Of a DNA stretch of 64,000 bases, positions 24,392-33,217 are shown piece by piece (position 1 is the first letter of the stretch; every line of letters begins with the position of its first letter). The notes under the pieces were generated by a model. The model did no database searches. It was given only the letters and a program-made list of their open reading frames with translations, and was not told the DNA's origin. Origin of the DNA: DAITBA01 sp036824005 (lineage in GTDB: Bacteria; Pseudomonadota; Gammaproteobacteria; Burkholderiales; Rhodocyclaceae). The stretch covers positions 46,025-110,024 of the forward strand of contig DAITBA010000017.1 of NCBI GenBank assembly GCA_036824005.1. Reading direction: 5' to 3'. The position numbers were made by a program, and so were the translations under genes.

Positions 24392-26580
24392 CGCCGGGGC
24401 GACAGCACGACGGCGGCAAGGGGTGGCAATATCAGCTCCAGGGAGGCAGTAAAGCCCATCCAACTTGCCGCGGCGGCTGTTACGCCGCTGCCATTGCCGA
24501 GATTGCTTCCGCCGTAGAAGGCGGAATCGCTGTTGAAGATTTCGGTGTACTCGCCGGTTTCGGGCACGCCGATGCGGTAACCGTGGCGCGGCACCGGGGT
24601 GAAGTTGAGCACGACGACAACAAAGTTGCCCTGACGGTCCCTGCGCAGGAAACTCAGCGTCGATTGCGGCGCGTCGTGGCAGTCGATCCAGTTGAACCCT
24701 GCGGGGACGAAATCCTGTTCATGCAGGGCCGGCAAGTCGCGATAGAGGCGATTTAGGTCTTGCAGCATCCGACGCACACCGCCATGGGCGGGATCGTCGC
24801 CCAACCCCAGATCGATCGTTTCACCGATCCACCACTCGTTGCGCAAGGCCAGTTCGTTGCCCATGAAATTGAGTTTCTTACCCGGCGAAGTCAGCTGATA
24901 CGCCAGCAGCAGGCGCAGATTGGCGAATCGCTGCCATTCGTCACCGGGCATCTTGCCTAGCAGGGAGCATTTGCCGTGCACCACCTCGTCATGGGACAAC
25001 GGCAGCATGAAGTTCTCGCTGTAAGCGTAGAGCTGGCCGAACGTCAGCAGGTCGTGGTGGTAGCTGCGATAGACAGTGTCATGGCGCAAGTAGGCCAGCG
25101 TGTCGTTCATCCAACCCATATTCCACTTCATCGAGAACCCCAACCCGCCGAGATAGACCGGGCGCGAAACCATCGGCCAGGCCGTGGACTCCTCGGCAAT
25201 GGTCAGCACGCCGGGGAAATCAGCATGGACCATGATGTTGAACTCGCGCAGGAAGTCAATGGCATCGAGGTTTTCCCGTCCACCGTAGCGATTGGGCATC
25301 CACTGCCCTTCGCGGCGCGAATAGTCGAGGTAGAGCATCGATGCCACGGCGTCCACGCGCAGGCCATCGATATGGAATTCGGACAGCCAGTAGTGAGCGC
25401 TGGAAAGCAGAAAACTGCGCACTTCGTTGCGCCCGTAGTTGAAAACGTGGGTGCCCCAGTCGGGGTGCACCTTGGCGCGCGGGTCTTCGTGCTCGTACAG
25501 CGCCGTGCCGTCGAAGTGCGCCAGTGCCCAGTCGTCGCTCGGGAAATGGCCCGGCACCCAATCGAGGATGACGCCAATGCCGGCCTGGTGACAGGCGTCG
25601 ACGAAGGCGCGCAGATCGTCCGGCGTGCCGTGGCGGCTGGTCGGAGCGAAGTAGCCGGTCGTCTGGTAGCCCCAGGACTCGTCCAGCGGATGCTCGGTCA
25701 GCGGCAGGAGTTCGATGTGCGTGTAGCCCAACTCGACGACATAGGGCACGAGCCGCTCAGCCAGCTCCCGGTAGCCGAGATGGCTCCCGTCGCCATGACG
25801 CTGCCAGGAACCGGCGTGCAGTTCGTAGACATTGATCGGCGCATGCAGCCAGTCCCACTGGCGGCGCCGCTCCATCCAGCTGCCGTCGCACCACTGATGC
25901 GCGGCGGACGGGCACACAAGCGCGGCGGTCGCCGGGCGCCGCTCGCAGTGGCGCGCGTAAGGATCGGCTTTGACAAACACTGCCCCGGTGTGGCGATTGC
26001 GCAGCTCGAACTTGTAAAGTGTCGCGGCCGGCAGTTCAGGGATGAACAGCTCCCATACGCCGGAGGCGCCGAGCGATGCCATCTGATGAACGCGGCCGTC
26101 CCAGCGGTTGAATTCGCCGACCACGGATACGCGTTCGGCATTGGGCGCCCAGACGCGAAAACACACGCCGCTGACATCCAGTCGCGTCTCGATGTGCGCG
26201 CCGAGCAGACGCCATGCCTGGTAATTTCGCCCTTCGCCGAACAGATACAGATCGTGCGCAGAGGACTGCGGCACGAACGCGTAGGGATCGAACGCGTCGA
26301 ACGCGACGCCGCTCTCCTCGATCCTGAGCCGCCAGGGACGTGCCGGCTCGGTATTGCCACACCATTCGAACACGCCGCCGGGATCGACGCGGGTCATCGG
26401 TTCGAGTCCGGCCGGCCCATGCAGGGCAACGGTGTCGGCATAGGGCCGAAACACGCGCACGCACCAATCGCGCCCGGCGCGATGCGCCCCCAGGCAATGA
26501 AACGGATCGTAGTCACAGGCGGCCAGCAGGCGCGCGAAAGACGCGTCAGCAACGGCCAGGTTCGCAGGTATCATATGCAT
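24388..26580 (-). CDS. glgB: 1,4-alpha-glucan branching enzyme (first copy)
   Basis: A 730-residue GH13 branching enzyme that forms alpha-1,6 branches in glycogen. An N-terminal N1 module (YDPFHCLGAHRAG) and a CBM48 (FRVWAPNAERVSVVGEFNRWDG) precede the barrel. Catalytic elements are HIDGLRVDAVASMLYLDYSR (nucleophile Asp), LTIAEESTAWP (acid/base Glu) and MLPLSHDEVVHGK. The C-terminal beta domain ends the protein. This is the long (GlgB group with N1) form, about 90 residues longer than the second copy at 41211-43133. It is divergent from glgC with only about 41-47 bp between starts. Confidence 0.96.
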   Translation of the reverse strand: MHMIPANLAVADASFARLLAACDYDPFHCLGAHRAGRDWCVRVFRPYADTVALHGPAGLEPMTRVDPGGVFEWCGNTEPARPWRLRIEESGVAFDAFDPYAFVPQSSAHDLYLFGEGRNYQAWRLLGAHIETRLDVSGVCFRVWAPNAERVSVVGEFNRWDGRVHQMASLGASGVWELFIPELPAATLYKFELRNRHTGAVFVKADPYARHCERRPATAALVCPSAAHQWCDGSWMERRRQWDWLHAPINVYELHAGSWQRHGDGSHLGYRELAERLVPYVVELGYTHIELLPLTEHPLDESWGYQTTGYFAPTSRHGTPDDLRAFVDACHQAGIGVILDWVPGHFPSDDWALAHFDGTALYEHEDPRAKVHPDWGTHVFNYGRNEVRSFLLSSAHYWLSEFHIDGLRVDAVASMLYLDYSRREGQWMPNRYGGRENLDAIDFLREFNIMVHADFPGVLTIAEESTAWPMVSRPVYLGGLGFSMKWNMGWMNDTLAYLRHDTVYRSYHHDLLTFGQLYAYSENFMLPLSHDEVVHGKCSLLGKMPGDEWQRFANLRLLLAYQLTSPGKKLNFMGNELALRNEWWIGETIDLGLGDDPAHGGVRRMLQDLNRLYRDLPALHEQDFVPAGFNWIDCHDAPQSTLSFLRRDRQGNFVVVVLNFTPVPRHGYRIGVPETGEYTEIFNSDSAFYGGSNLGNGSGVTAAAASWMGFTASLELILPPLAAVVLSPRR

Positions 26581-26581
26581 T

Positions 26582-26613
26582 GCCGGGACGGAAACGTTTA
26601 TTGTAGTCCCGGC
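26582..26613. promoter_or_regulatory. Palindromic operator candidate between glgB and glgC
   Basis: The short divergent gap holds GCCGGGAC (26582-26589) and its exact inverse GTCCCGGC (26606-26613). Between them is a perfect palindrome, AAACGTTT (26592-26599). An AAACGTTT core with central CG is the kind of site bound by LacI-family regulators such as Cra. No regulator gene lies nearby, so this is inference. Confidence 0.4.
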
Positions 26614-26627
26614 GGGGAGGCATGACC

Positions 26628-27947
26628 ATGGAACGTGAAATGCACTCGCTGCAGGGGGACTTCGCTCCCGTGCGCAGCACGCCGGATCCGCGCTTTGTCA
26701 GTCAGCTCACGCGCAATACCTTCTCCCTGATTCTCGCCGGCGGCCGGGGCAGCCGACTGAAGCAGCTCACCGATTGGCGCGCCAAGCCCGCCGTGCCGTT
26801 TGGCGGCAAATTTCGCATCATCGACTTCACCCTGTCCAACTGCGTCAACTCCGGCATCCGGCGCATCGCAGTGGCGACGCAGTACAAGGCACACAGCCTG
26901 ATCCAGCATCTGCAACGTGGGTGGAGCTTCCTCGATGGCCGTTTCCATGAGTTCATCGAGATCCTGCCGGCGCAGCAGCAGGTCGAAGAATCCTGGTATC
27001 AGGGAACGGCCGACGCGGTCTTCCAGAACCTGGACATCGTGCGCCGCAATCACACGCCTTACACCATGATCCTGTCGGGCGATCACATCTACAAGATGGA
27101 CTACGGCAAGATGCTCGCCTTCCACGTCATGACCCAGGCGGACCTGACGGTGGCATGCATCGAAGTACCGCTGGAGGATGCCAAGGGGTTCGGCGTCATG
27201 GGCGTGGATGACGATTCCCGCGTCATCAGTTTTCTGGAAAAGCCGGACAACCCGCCAGCCATTCCCGGCCGCCCCGACGTTGCCTTGGCCAGCATGGGCG
27301 TGTATGTGTTTAACTCCCAGTTCCTGTTCGAGCAACTCATCCGCGACGCCGACGATCCGCGCTCCAGCCATGACTTCGGCAAGGACATCATCCCCCACAT
27401 CATGCCGCGCTATCGCGTTTTCGCCCACCGCTTCTCCGACAGCTGCGTCGGCGAGGCCGGTAAGCTGCCCTATTGGCGCGACGTCGGTACGGTAGACGCC
27501 TTCTGGGAAGCCAATATCGAGCTGACCAAGGTGACGCCGGAGCTGAACCTCTACGACGATGTATGGCCGATCTGGACCTATCAGCAGCAGCTGCCCCCCG
27601 CCAAATTCGTGTTCGACGACGACAACCGCCGCGGGGTAGCCATAGACTCCATGGTGTCGGGCGGCTGCATCATCAGCGGCGCGACGTTGCGACGAACGTT
27701 GCTATTCTCTAGCGTGCGGGTCAACAGCTTCAGCGTCGTCGAGGACTCGGTGATTCTGCCGGAGGTGGAGATCGGCCGCCACGCCGTGCTCAAGCGCGTG
27801 GTGGTGGACAAGCGCTGCGTCATACCGGAGGGCATGGTCGTCGGTGTTGATCACGAGGCTGACCGCCAGCGCTTCCATGTCACGGAAAACGGCGTCACCC
27901 TGATTACACCGGAGATGCTTGGTCAGAAGGTACATCAACTGCGCTGA
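26628..27947 (+). CDS. glgC: Glucose-1-phosphate adenylyltransferase
   Basis: A 439-residue enzyme making ADP-glucose from glucose-1-phosphate and ATP, the committed step of glycogen synthesis. The N-terminal nucleotidyltransferase domain has LILAGGRGSRLKQLT, the KPAVPFGGKFRIIDF loop and YQGTADAVFQN. SGDHIYKMDYGKM and the substrate lysine region FLEKPDNP follow. The C-terminal third is the left-handed beta-helix. I chose the ATG at 26628, because GGGGAGG ends 7 bp before it. The ATG at 26622 is too close to that site. It is first of the + strand glycogen genes, with the GH57 gene 5 bp after its stop. Confidence 0.96.
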   Translation: MEREMHSLQGDFAPVRSTPDPRFVSQLTRNTFSLILAGGRGSRLKQLTDWRAKPAVPFGGKFRIIDFTLSNCVNSGIRRIAVATQYKAHSLIQHLQRGWSFLDGRFHEFIEILPAQQQVEESWYQGTADAVFQNLDIVRRNHTPYTMILSGDHIYKMDYGKMLAFHVMTQADLTVACIEVPLEDAKGFGVMGVDDDSRVISFLEKPDNPPAIPGRPDVALASMGVYVFNSQFLFEQLIRDADDPRSSHDFGKDIIPHIMPRYRVFAHRFSDSCVGEAGKLPYWRDVGTVDAFWEANIELTKVTPELNLYDDVWPIWTYQQQLPPAKFVFDDDNRRGVAIDSMVSGGCIISGATLRRTLLFSSVRVNSFSVVEDSVILPEVEIGRHAVLKRVVVDKRCVIPEGMVVGVDHEADRQRFHVTENGVTLITPEMLGQKVHQLR

Positions 27948-27952
27948 CGGCA

Positions 27953-29650
27953 ATGAACGAAGAAAAGACCCTCGACCTCGTCTTTCTCTGGCACATGCAC
28001 CAGCCGGACTATCGCGACCGTCTCGGCAACGAATTCCGGCTGCCCTGGACCTACCTGCACGCAATCAAGGACTACACGGACATGGCCGCGCACTTCGAGC
28101 GCCACCCGCGGGTGCGTGCCGTCGTGAACTTTGTGCCCGTGCTCGTGGACCAACTGGAGGACTATGCCGGCCAGTTCGCGCGCCGGGAGTTCCGCGATCC
28201 GCTGCTGCGCCTGCTGGCGCATCCGGACATGGAGCAGCTGACCGTGGCGGAACGCAAGCTTCTGCTCGGCAGCTGTTTCCGCAGCAACCACCTGACGATG
28301 CTGGCGCCCTTCCCGCGCTATCAGCGACTATATGATCTGTACAAGCGTCTCGAGGAACAGGGCGACGCCGCGCAGGGTTATCTCTCGGGCGCCTACTTCT
28401 CCGATCTCGTCACCTGGTATCACCTGGCATGGACCGGCGAGACCGAGCGCCGCAACCGTCCGCAGCTCGCCGAGCTGATGAGCAAGGGCGAAGCGTTCGA
28501 TCATGACGATCGCCTGCTGCTCATCTCTATCATGGGAGACATGATCGCGGGACTCGTGCCGCGCTACCGGGCACTGGCGGCGCGCGGGCAGATCGAGCTT
28601 TCGGCAACACCCTATGCCCATCCCCTGGCACCTCTGTTGCTGGATTTTGCGAGCGCGCGCGACAGTGAGCCAAACATCGCACTGCCTCGCGCCGCCGCCT
28701 ATCCCGGCGGGCGGGCGCGCGTGGCCGCCCATATCGAGCGGGCCATCACTTCCCACACACAGCGCTTCGGGGCGCCGCCCGGCGGTTTCTGGCCGGCGGA
28801 GGGCGCGGTCTCCGAGGGTCTGCTGCAACTGCTGGGCGCTGCAGGCGGTCGCTGGGCGGCGAGCAGCGAGGCCGTGCTCGCGAACAGTCTGCGCCTGACG
28901 TCGCGGGATTTGCCGCCGCGCAAGAGCTACCTCTATCGGCCCTATCGGTGCACCAACGCACCCAGCGTCACGATGTTCTTTCGCGACGAGCGGCTGTCCG
29001 ATCTGATCGGCTTCGAGTATGCAAAATGGCACGGCAAGGATGCCGCCGCCCATTTCGTCGCGGAGCTGGAAGCCATACGCGACCAGGCGCCGCCGGGCGA
29101 GACACCGCTGGTGTGCATCTTTCTCGACGGCGAGAACGCCTGGGAGTACTACCCCTACAACGGCTACTACTTCTTCGAGGATCTGTACTGTCTGCTCGAG
29201 GCGCACCCGCGCATCCGCACGACGACGTTGTCCGCTTATGTGGACCACGGCAAGCAATCCACCGAGCCGTTGCCGCGGCTGTGCGCGGGGAGCTGGGTGT
29301 ATGGAACGTTCTCGACCTGGATTGGCGATCCGGAAAAGAATCGCGCTTGGGAACTACTCTGCGCGGCCAAGCAAAGTTACGATCTGGTCATGGCCAGCGG
29401 GCGCCTGGACGATGCGGCGGCCGCTGCAGCGGCGGCACAGCTGGCGGTGTGCGAGAGTTCGGACTGGTTCTGGTGGTTTGGCGACTACAACCCTGCGGAA
29501 GCGGTCACCAATTTCGACGAGCTTTTCCGGTTGAATCTCGAACGACTGTACCAGTTGCTCAAACTGCCGCCACCGGCACAGTTGGCGGAGCCCATCAGCC
29601 GCGGCAAAGGGCGGCCGGAGTCCGGCGGCACCATGCGCCGGGCAAGCTGA
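27953..29650 (+). CDS. Glycoside hydrolase family 57 (alpha-amylase-like)
   Basis: A 565-residue GH57 enzyme acting on alpha-glucans. The conserved regions are present in order: FLWHMHQPDYRD (residues 12-23), a middle region with ELSATPYAHPLAPLL, GGFWPAEGAVSEGLL with the nucleophile Glu near residue 281, and IFLDGENAWEYY with the acid/base Asp near residue 390. The C-terminal helical part (SSDWFWWFGDYN) is the pattern seen in GH57 alpha-amylases and amylopullulanases. Absence of a signal peptide points to a cytosolic role on glycogen. It starts 5 bp after glgC, so the two are co-transcribed. Exact specificity is open. Confidence 0.9.
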   Translation: MNEEKTLDLVFLWHMHQPDYRDRLGNEFRLPWTYLHAIKDYTDMAAHFERHPRVRAVVNFVPVLVDQLEDYAGQFARREFRDPLLRLLAHPDMEQLTVAERKLLLGSCFRSNHLTMLAPFPRYQRLYDLYKRLEEQGDAAQGYLSGAYFSDLVTWYHLAWTGETERRNRPQLAELMSKGEAFDHDDRLLLISIMGDMIAGLVPRYRALAARGQIELSATPYAHPLAPLLLDFASARDSEPNIALPRAAAYPGGRARVAAHIERAITSHTQRFGAPPGGFWPAEGAVSEGLLQLLGAAGGRWAASSEAVLANSLRLTSRDLPPRKSYLYRPYRCTNAPSVTMFFRDERLSDLIGFEYAKWHGKDAAAHFVAELEAIRDQAPPGETPLVCIFLDGENAWEYYPYNGYYFFEDLYCLLEAHPRIRTTTLSAYVDHGKQSTEPLPRLCAGSWVYGTFSTWIGDPEKNRAWELLCAAKQSYDLVMASGRLDDAAAAAAAAQLAVCESSDWFWWFGDYNPAEAVTNFDELFRLNLERLYQLLKLPPPAQLAEPISRGKGRPESGGTMRRAS

Positions 29651-29764
29651 CCCGTCGACAAAGCGGGCGCACGAAAGAGGAAGGGGAGCGAGGGATGATC
29701 CGATACCCGTCCATTCCTCGTCCACGTTGCAGGCAGCGTCCTGCGACCTGAGGGGAGTCGCACC

Positions 29765-31804
29765 ATGGGCAAGCCGGTCTCCCTACTTCTCGGCGTTCAT
29801 GCGCACCAGCCGGTGGGCAATTTCGATCCAGTGATCGAAGACGCCCACGAGCGCTGCTACCGTCCCTTCCTGGAAACGCTGTACCGCTACCCCAGGTTCA
29901 GGTTCAGTGTCCATTTCTCCGGGTGGCTGCTTGACCGGCTGGGCGAGAAGTATCCCAAAGACATTGCCCTGCTGCAGGAAATGGTGGCGCGTGGGCAGGT
30001 CGAGATGTTCAGTTCCGGTGACTGCGAACCCGTGCTTGCCGCGATCCCGACGCGAGACCGGATCGGGCAGTTGCGGACTTTGTCGCAGAAGCTCGATCGG
30101 CAATTCGGCAAGCCGCCCGCTGGCGCCTGGCTGACCGAGCGCGTCTGGGAATCGTCGATCGTGCCGGCGCTGGCGGACGCCGGCATACGCTACGTGGCGG
30201 TGGACGACTACCACTTCCTGTGTACCGGCAAGGGCGCTGCGGAGCTCGACAATCACTACACCACGGAGGAAGACGGTCGGCGGCTCGATCTGTTTCCCAT
30301 CTCCGAGCAGTTGCGCTATCGCCTGCCCTTCACCCCGGCGCACGAAGCGGTCGCCTATCTCGAGGGTCTTGCCGACCGGGGTCACCGGGCGGCGGTGTAT
30401 TTCGACGACATCGAGAAGTTCGGCATTTGGCCCGAAACCTACGAGTGGGTCTACGAGAAGGGCTGGCTGGAGCAGTTCATCAACGGCGTACTGGCCTCGC
30501 CCAGGATCGTGACGTCCACCTACGAGGATTTCCACGCCGGCCATATGACACGCGGCATCGTGTACCTGCCGACGGCATCCTACATCGAAATGAACGAGTG
30601 GACCCTGCCGGCGCCGGCCGCCGCGGTGTTCGCCGAGGTGCTGGAGCGCGAAAAACGCGAAGGGCGATTCGAGCAGACCAAGGCATTCGTGCGCGGCGGC
30701 ATCTGGCGCAATTTCTTTAGCCGCTACGCCGAATCGAACTGGATGCACAAGCGCATGCTGCAGCTTTCCGCACGACTTGCGGGGCTACACGAGGCAGCGC
30801 GCACGCCGGCGTTGACGGCAAAGCTGTATCGCGCCCAGGCCAACGATGCCTACTGGCATGGCCTGTTCGGCGGCCTGTATCTGCCGCACCTGCGCCGCGC
30901 CGTGTGGCGCAACCTGATCGAGCTGGAAGCTGCCATCGATGCCGCCGCGCCGCGGCAGCCGGTCGCCCGTGTAGACATCGACTACGACGGCAGCGACGAG
31001 GTATTCATCCACAATACCCACCTGCAGGCCGTGCTGCGCGCGGACGGGCAGGCCGCCATCCACGAGCTGGATTCCTTTGCCCTGGCGCACAATTTCGGCG
31101 ACACATTGCGCCGCGTGCCGGAGCATTACCACGGCAAGGTGTCCGGCGGCCAGGCCCACAAACCGGTCGGCAGCGGCATCGCCTCGGCGCACAATCGCGT
31201 CAGCTTCAAGCACGACATCGGCACCCGGGACGTCGCGGCGGACGCCCGGCCGCGCAGCCTGTTCCTCGACAACTGGCGACCCAGCCGGGGCACGTGGCGG
31301 TCGGTGGACGGCTACCAGTTGCAGCAGCTCATGCCACCGTTGTACGCGGTGCAGTTCGAGACGAACGTCGGCGAGTTTGCCGTCGTCAAACGGATTGGCC
31401 TGGAAGGTCCGCGGGTGGTAGCGACCTATCGCTTCTCCGGCGAATGCCGCGGCACCTTCAGCACTGAGTTGAACATCGCCATGCCCAGTTGCGACGGCTA
31501 TGGCGGCCGGTACGTGCTCGCCAACGGCGACATCCCTTGCGGCTTCGGCCAGGAACTGGAAGCAAGCCGCCTGACGCGGCTGACGCTCGATGACAGCGAG
31601 CTGGGCGGCAGCGTCGTGCTGACCGCCAGCGCGCCGGTCGGGCTACAAGCCCGGCCGCATCACACGGCGTCGCAGTCGGAGGCGGGATTCGAGAAGATCA
31701 TGCAGGCAGCGACCCTGACCGTGAGCTGGCCGCTGACCGGCAGCACCTGCGAGCTCACGCTGACACTGGAGGTCGTGCCCAATCCGGGCATCGGCGAGGC
31801 GTAA
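29765..31804 (+). CDS. Glycoside hydrolase family 57 with DUF1925/DUF1926 domains (4-alpha-glucanotransferase-like)
   Basis: A 679-residue cytosolic GH57 protein. The catalytic barrel (residues 1-about 290) has LGVHAHQPVGNFD, SGDCEPVLAAIP, the nucleophile region AWLTERVWESS and the acid/base region YFDDIEKFGIWPETYEW, all as in Thermococcus 4-alpha-glucanotransferase. A helical DUF1925-type domain (about 310-390) and a beta-sandwich DUF1926-type domain (about 400-675) follow. It probably transfers or hydrolyses maltodextrin chains. It lies 114 bp after the first GH57 gene in the same direction. The two GH57 proteins belong to different subgroups and are not a recent duplication. Confidence 0.9.
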   Translation: MGKPVSLLLGVHAHQPVGNFDPVIEDAHERCYRPFLETLYRYPRFRFSVHFSGWLLDRLGEKYPKDIALLQEMVARGQVEMFSSGDCEPVLAAIPTRDRIGQLRTLSQKLDRQFGKPPAGAWLTERVWESSIVPALADAGIRYVAVDDYHFLCTGKGAAELDNHYTTEEDGRRLDLFPISEQLRYRLPFTPAHEAVAYLEGLADRGHRAAVYFDDIEKFGIWPETYEWVYEKGWLEQFINGVLASPRIVTSTYEDFHAGHMTRGIVYLPTASYIEMNEWTLPAPAAAVFAEVLEREKREGRFEQTKAFVRGGIWRNFFSRYAESNWMHKRMLQLSARLAGLHEAARTPALTAKLYRAQANDAYWHGLFGGLYLPHLRRAVWRNLIELEAAIDAAAPRQPVARVDIDYDGSDEVFIHNTHLQAVLRADGQAAIHELDSFALAHNFGDTLRRVPEHYHGKVSGGQAHKPVGSGIASAHNRVSFKHDIGTRDVAADARPRSLFLDNWRPSRGTWRSVDGYQLQQLMPPLYAVQFETNVGEFAVVKRIGLEGPRVVATYRFSGECRGTFSTELNIAMPSCDGYGGRYVLANGDIPCGFGQELEASRLTRLTLDDSELGGSVVLTASAPVGLQARPHHTASQSEAGFEKIMQAATLTVSWPLTGSTCELTLTLEVVPNPGIGEA

Positions 31805-31865
31805 CGGACGGGCGCCGGCGCCGGTGTTAGAATCCTTTGACGTCCATTAGAGTAGGGAGATAAAG

Positions 31866-32918
31866 ATGACGGATGTTGCAAAACTGCTAGGCGCCGAGGC
31901 CGAGAGCCTGCTTGGTTACACCTGCCGTGGCATCGCCAAGGAAACCTTGCACCTGCCCGGCCCGGACTTTGTCGACCGCATCGCCGCTGCCACCGACCGT
32001 AGACCATCGGTGTTGCGCAATCTGGCGCAGTTGTTTGGCAACGGCCGGCTCGCTGGCACCGGCTATCTATCCATCCTGCCCGTGGACCAAGGGATCGAAC
32101 ACAGCGCTGGCGCCTCCTTCGCGCCCAATCCGGCGTACTTCGATCCCGAGAACATCGTCAAGCTGGCCATCGAGGGCGGCTGCAACGCCGTTGCCTCGAC
32201 CCTGGGGGTGCTCGGTGCGGTGTCGCGTAAGTATGCCCACAAGATTCCGTTCATTCTCAAGTTCAACCACAACGAGTTCCTGTCCTATCCGAACACTTTC
32301 GACCAGAGCATGTTCGCGGATATGGAGCAGGCCTTCGAGATGGGCGCGGTCGCCGTCGGCGCGACGGTCTATTTCGGCTCGGCGGAATCGCGCCGGCAGA
32401 TCTGGGAGGTGTCGCAGATGTTCAAGCGTGCCCATGAACTGGGCATGGCGACGATCCTGTGGTGCTACCTGCGCAACAACGCCTTTAAACAGGACAAGGT
32501 GGACTACCACGTCTCGGCCGACATGACGGGCCAAGCCAATCACCTGGGCGTCACCATCGAGGCCGACATCATCAAACAGAAAATGCCGGAGAACAACGGC
32601 GGCTTCAACGCCGTGAAGTTCAGCAAGACCAGCCCGAAGGTGTATTCGGATCTGACCACCGATCACCCGATCGATTTGACCCGCTACCAAGTGGCGTGCT
32701 GCTATATGGGCCGGGCCGGGCTGATCAACTCCGGCGGCGAATCCAAGGGCGCGGGTGATCTTGCCCAGGCCGTGCGCACGGCAGTGATCAACAAGCGCGC
32801 CGGCGGCACCGGGCTGATCTCTGGGCGCAAGGCGTTCCAGAAGCCGATGAAGGAAGGAATCGAGTTGCTCAATGCGATCCAGGACGTGTATCTGTCCAAG
32901 GACGTGACCGTGGCTTGA
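31866..32918 (+). CDS. fbaB: Class I fructose-bisphosphate aldolase (FbaB/DhnA type)
   Basis: A 350-residue Schiff-base aldolase that splits fructose-1,6-bisphosphate into triose phosphates. Family sequence is clear: GYLSILPVDQGIEHSAGASFAPNP, PFILKFNHNEFLSYPN and QANHLGVTIEADIIKQKMP. The catalytic lysine region is AVKFSKTSPKVY, and NSGGESKG binds phosphate. This archaeal-type class I enzyme differs from the metal-dependent class II FBA usual in proteobacteria. A TAGAAT (31827-31832) may be its -10, and a GGGAGATAAAG ribosome site precedes the ATG. It links the glucan genes on either side to lower glycolysis. Confidence 0.94.
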   Translation: MTDVAKLLGAEAESLLGYTCRGIAKETLHLPGPDFVDRIAAATDRRPSVLRNLAQLFGNGRLAGTGYLSILPVDQGIEHSAGASFAPNPAYFDPENIVKLAIEGGCNAVASTLGVLGAVSRKYAHKIPFILKFNHNEFLSYPNTFDQSMFADMEQAFEMGAVAVGATVYFGSAESRRQIWEVSQMFKRAHELGMATILWCYLRNNAFKQDKVDYHVSADMTGQANHLGVTIEADIIKQKMPENNGGFNAVKFSKTSPKVYSDLTTDHPIDLTRYQVACCYMGRAGLINSGGESKGAGDLAQAVRTAVINKRAGGTGLISGRKAFQKPMKEGIELLNAIQDVYLSKDVTVA

Positions 32919-32926
32919 GTTGCGAA

Positions 32927-32960
32927 GCCGCTCGCCGGGGCCTGCCGCCCGGCGAGCGGC
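32927..32960. other. Perfect GC-rich hairpin after fbaB
   Basis: A 13-bp perfect stem (GCCGCTCGCCGGG, 32927-32939, with 32948-32960) and an 8-nt loop start 8 bp past the fbaB stop. No T-run follows, so it may slow RNA decay or aid Rho rather than act as an intrinsic terminator. Confidence 0.6.
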
Positions 32961-32978
32961 AACGCGCGTTGTCCGGCA

Positions 32979-33114
32979 GGCTGTTGACAAACATTGCGAG
33001 CAACCCCGGCTGCATGACCGCAGCGAACGACGATGCGAGACGGCACGAACGAGTACGGCGAGCATTTTCGTGAGCGAGTACGCCGGCGGGCTTCGCAGTA
33101 GTTTTTCGACAGCC
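32979..33114. repeat. Short element bounded by imperfect terminal inverted repeats
   Basis: The 299-bp gap between fbaB and glgP holds no gene. Its middle is bounded by GGCTGTTGACAAACATTGCG (from 32979) and, on the other strand, GGCTGTCGAAAAACTACTGC (from 33114). The two ends match at about 15 of the first 20 positions. Inside is a partial direct repeat, CGAGTACG with GCGAG-like flanks (33050 and 33075). This looks like a small non-coding interspersed element. I cannot test copy number, and no target duplication is obvious. Confidence 0.4.
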
Positions 33115-33217
33115 CGTTGGAAGGAGTTCGAAAAACCGAATCGCCGTCCGAGGATGCGGGAATCCGCGACCGGTCGGCACCGTCCAGCCCCTACCATACT
33201 GCGCCCGAAAAACAACC

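Noticed and set aside
24976..26625. 549-codon + strand frame opposite the first glgB, with similar long frames opposite glgP, dnaE and kup.
   Set aside because: All are antisense to well-supported genes and have no recognisable domain or ribosome site.
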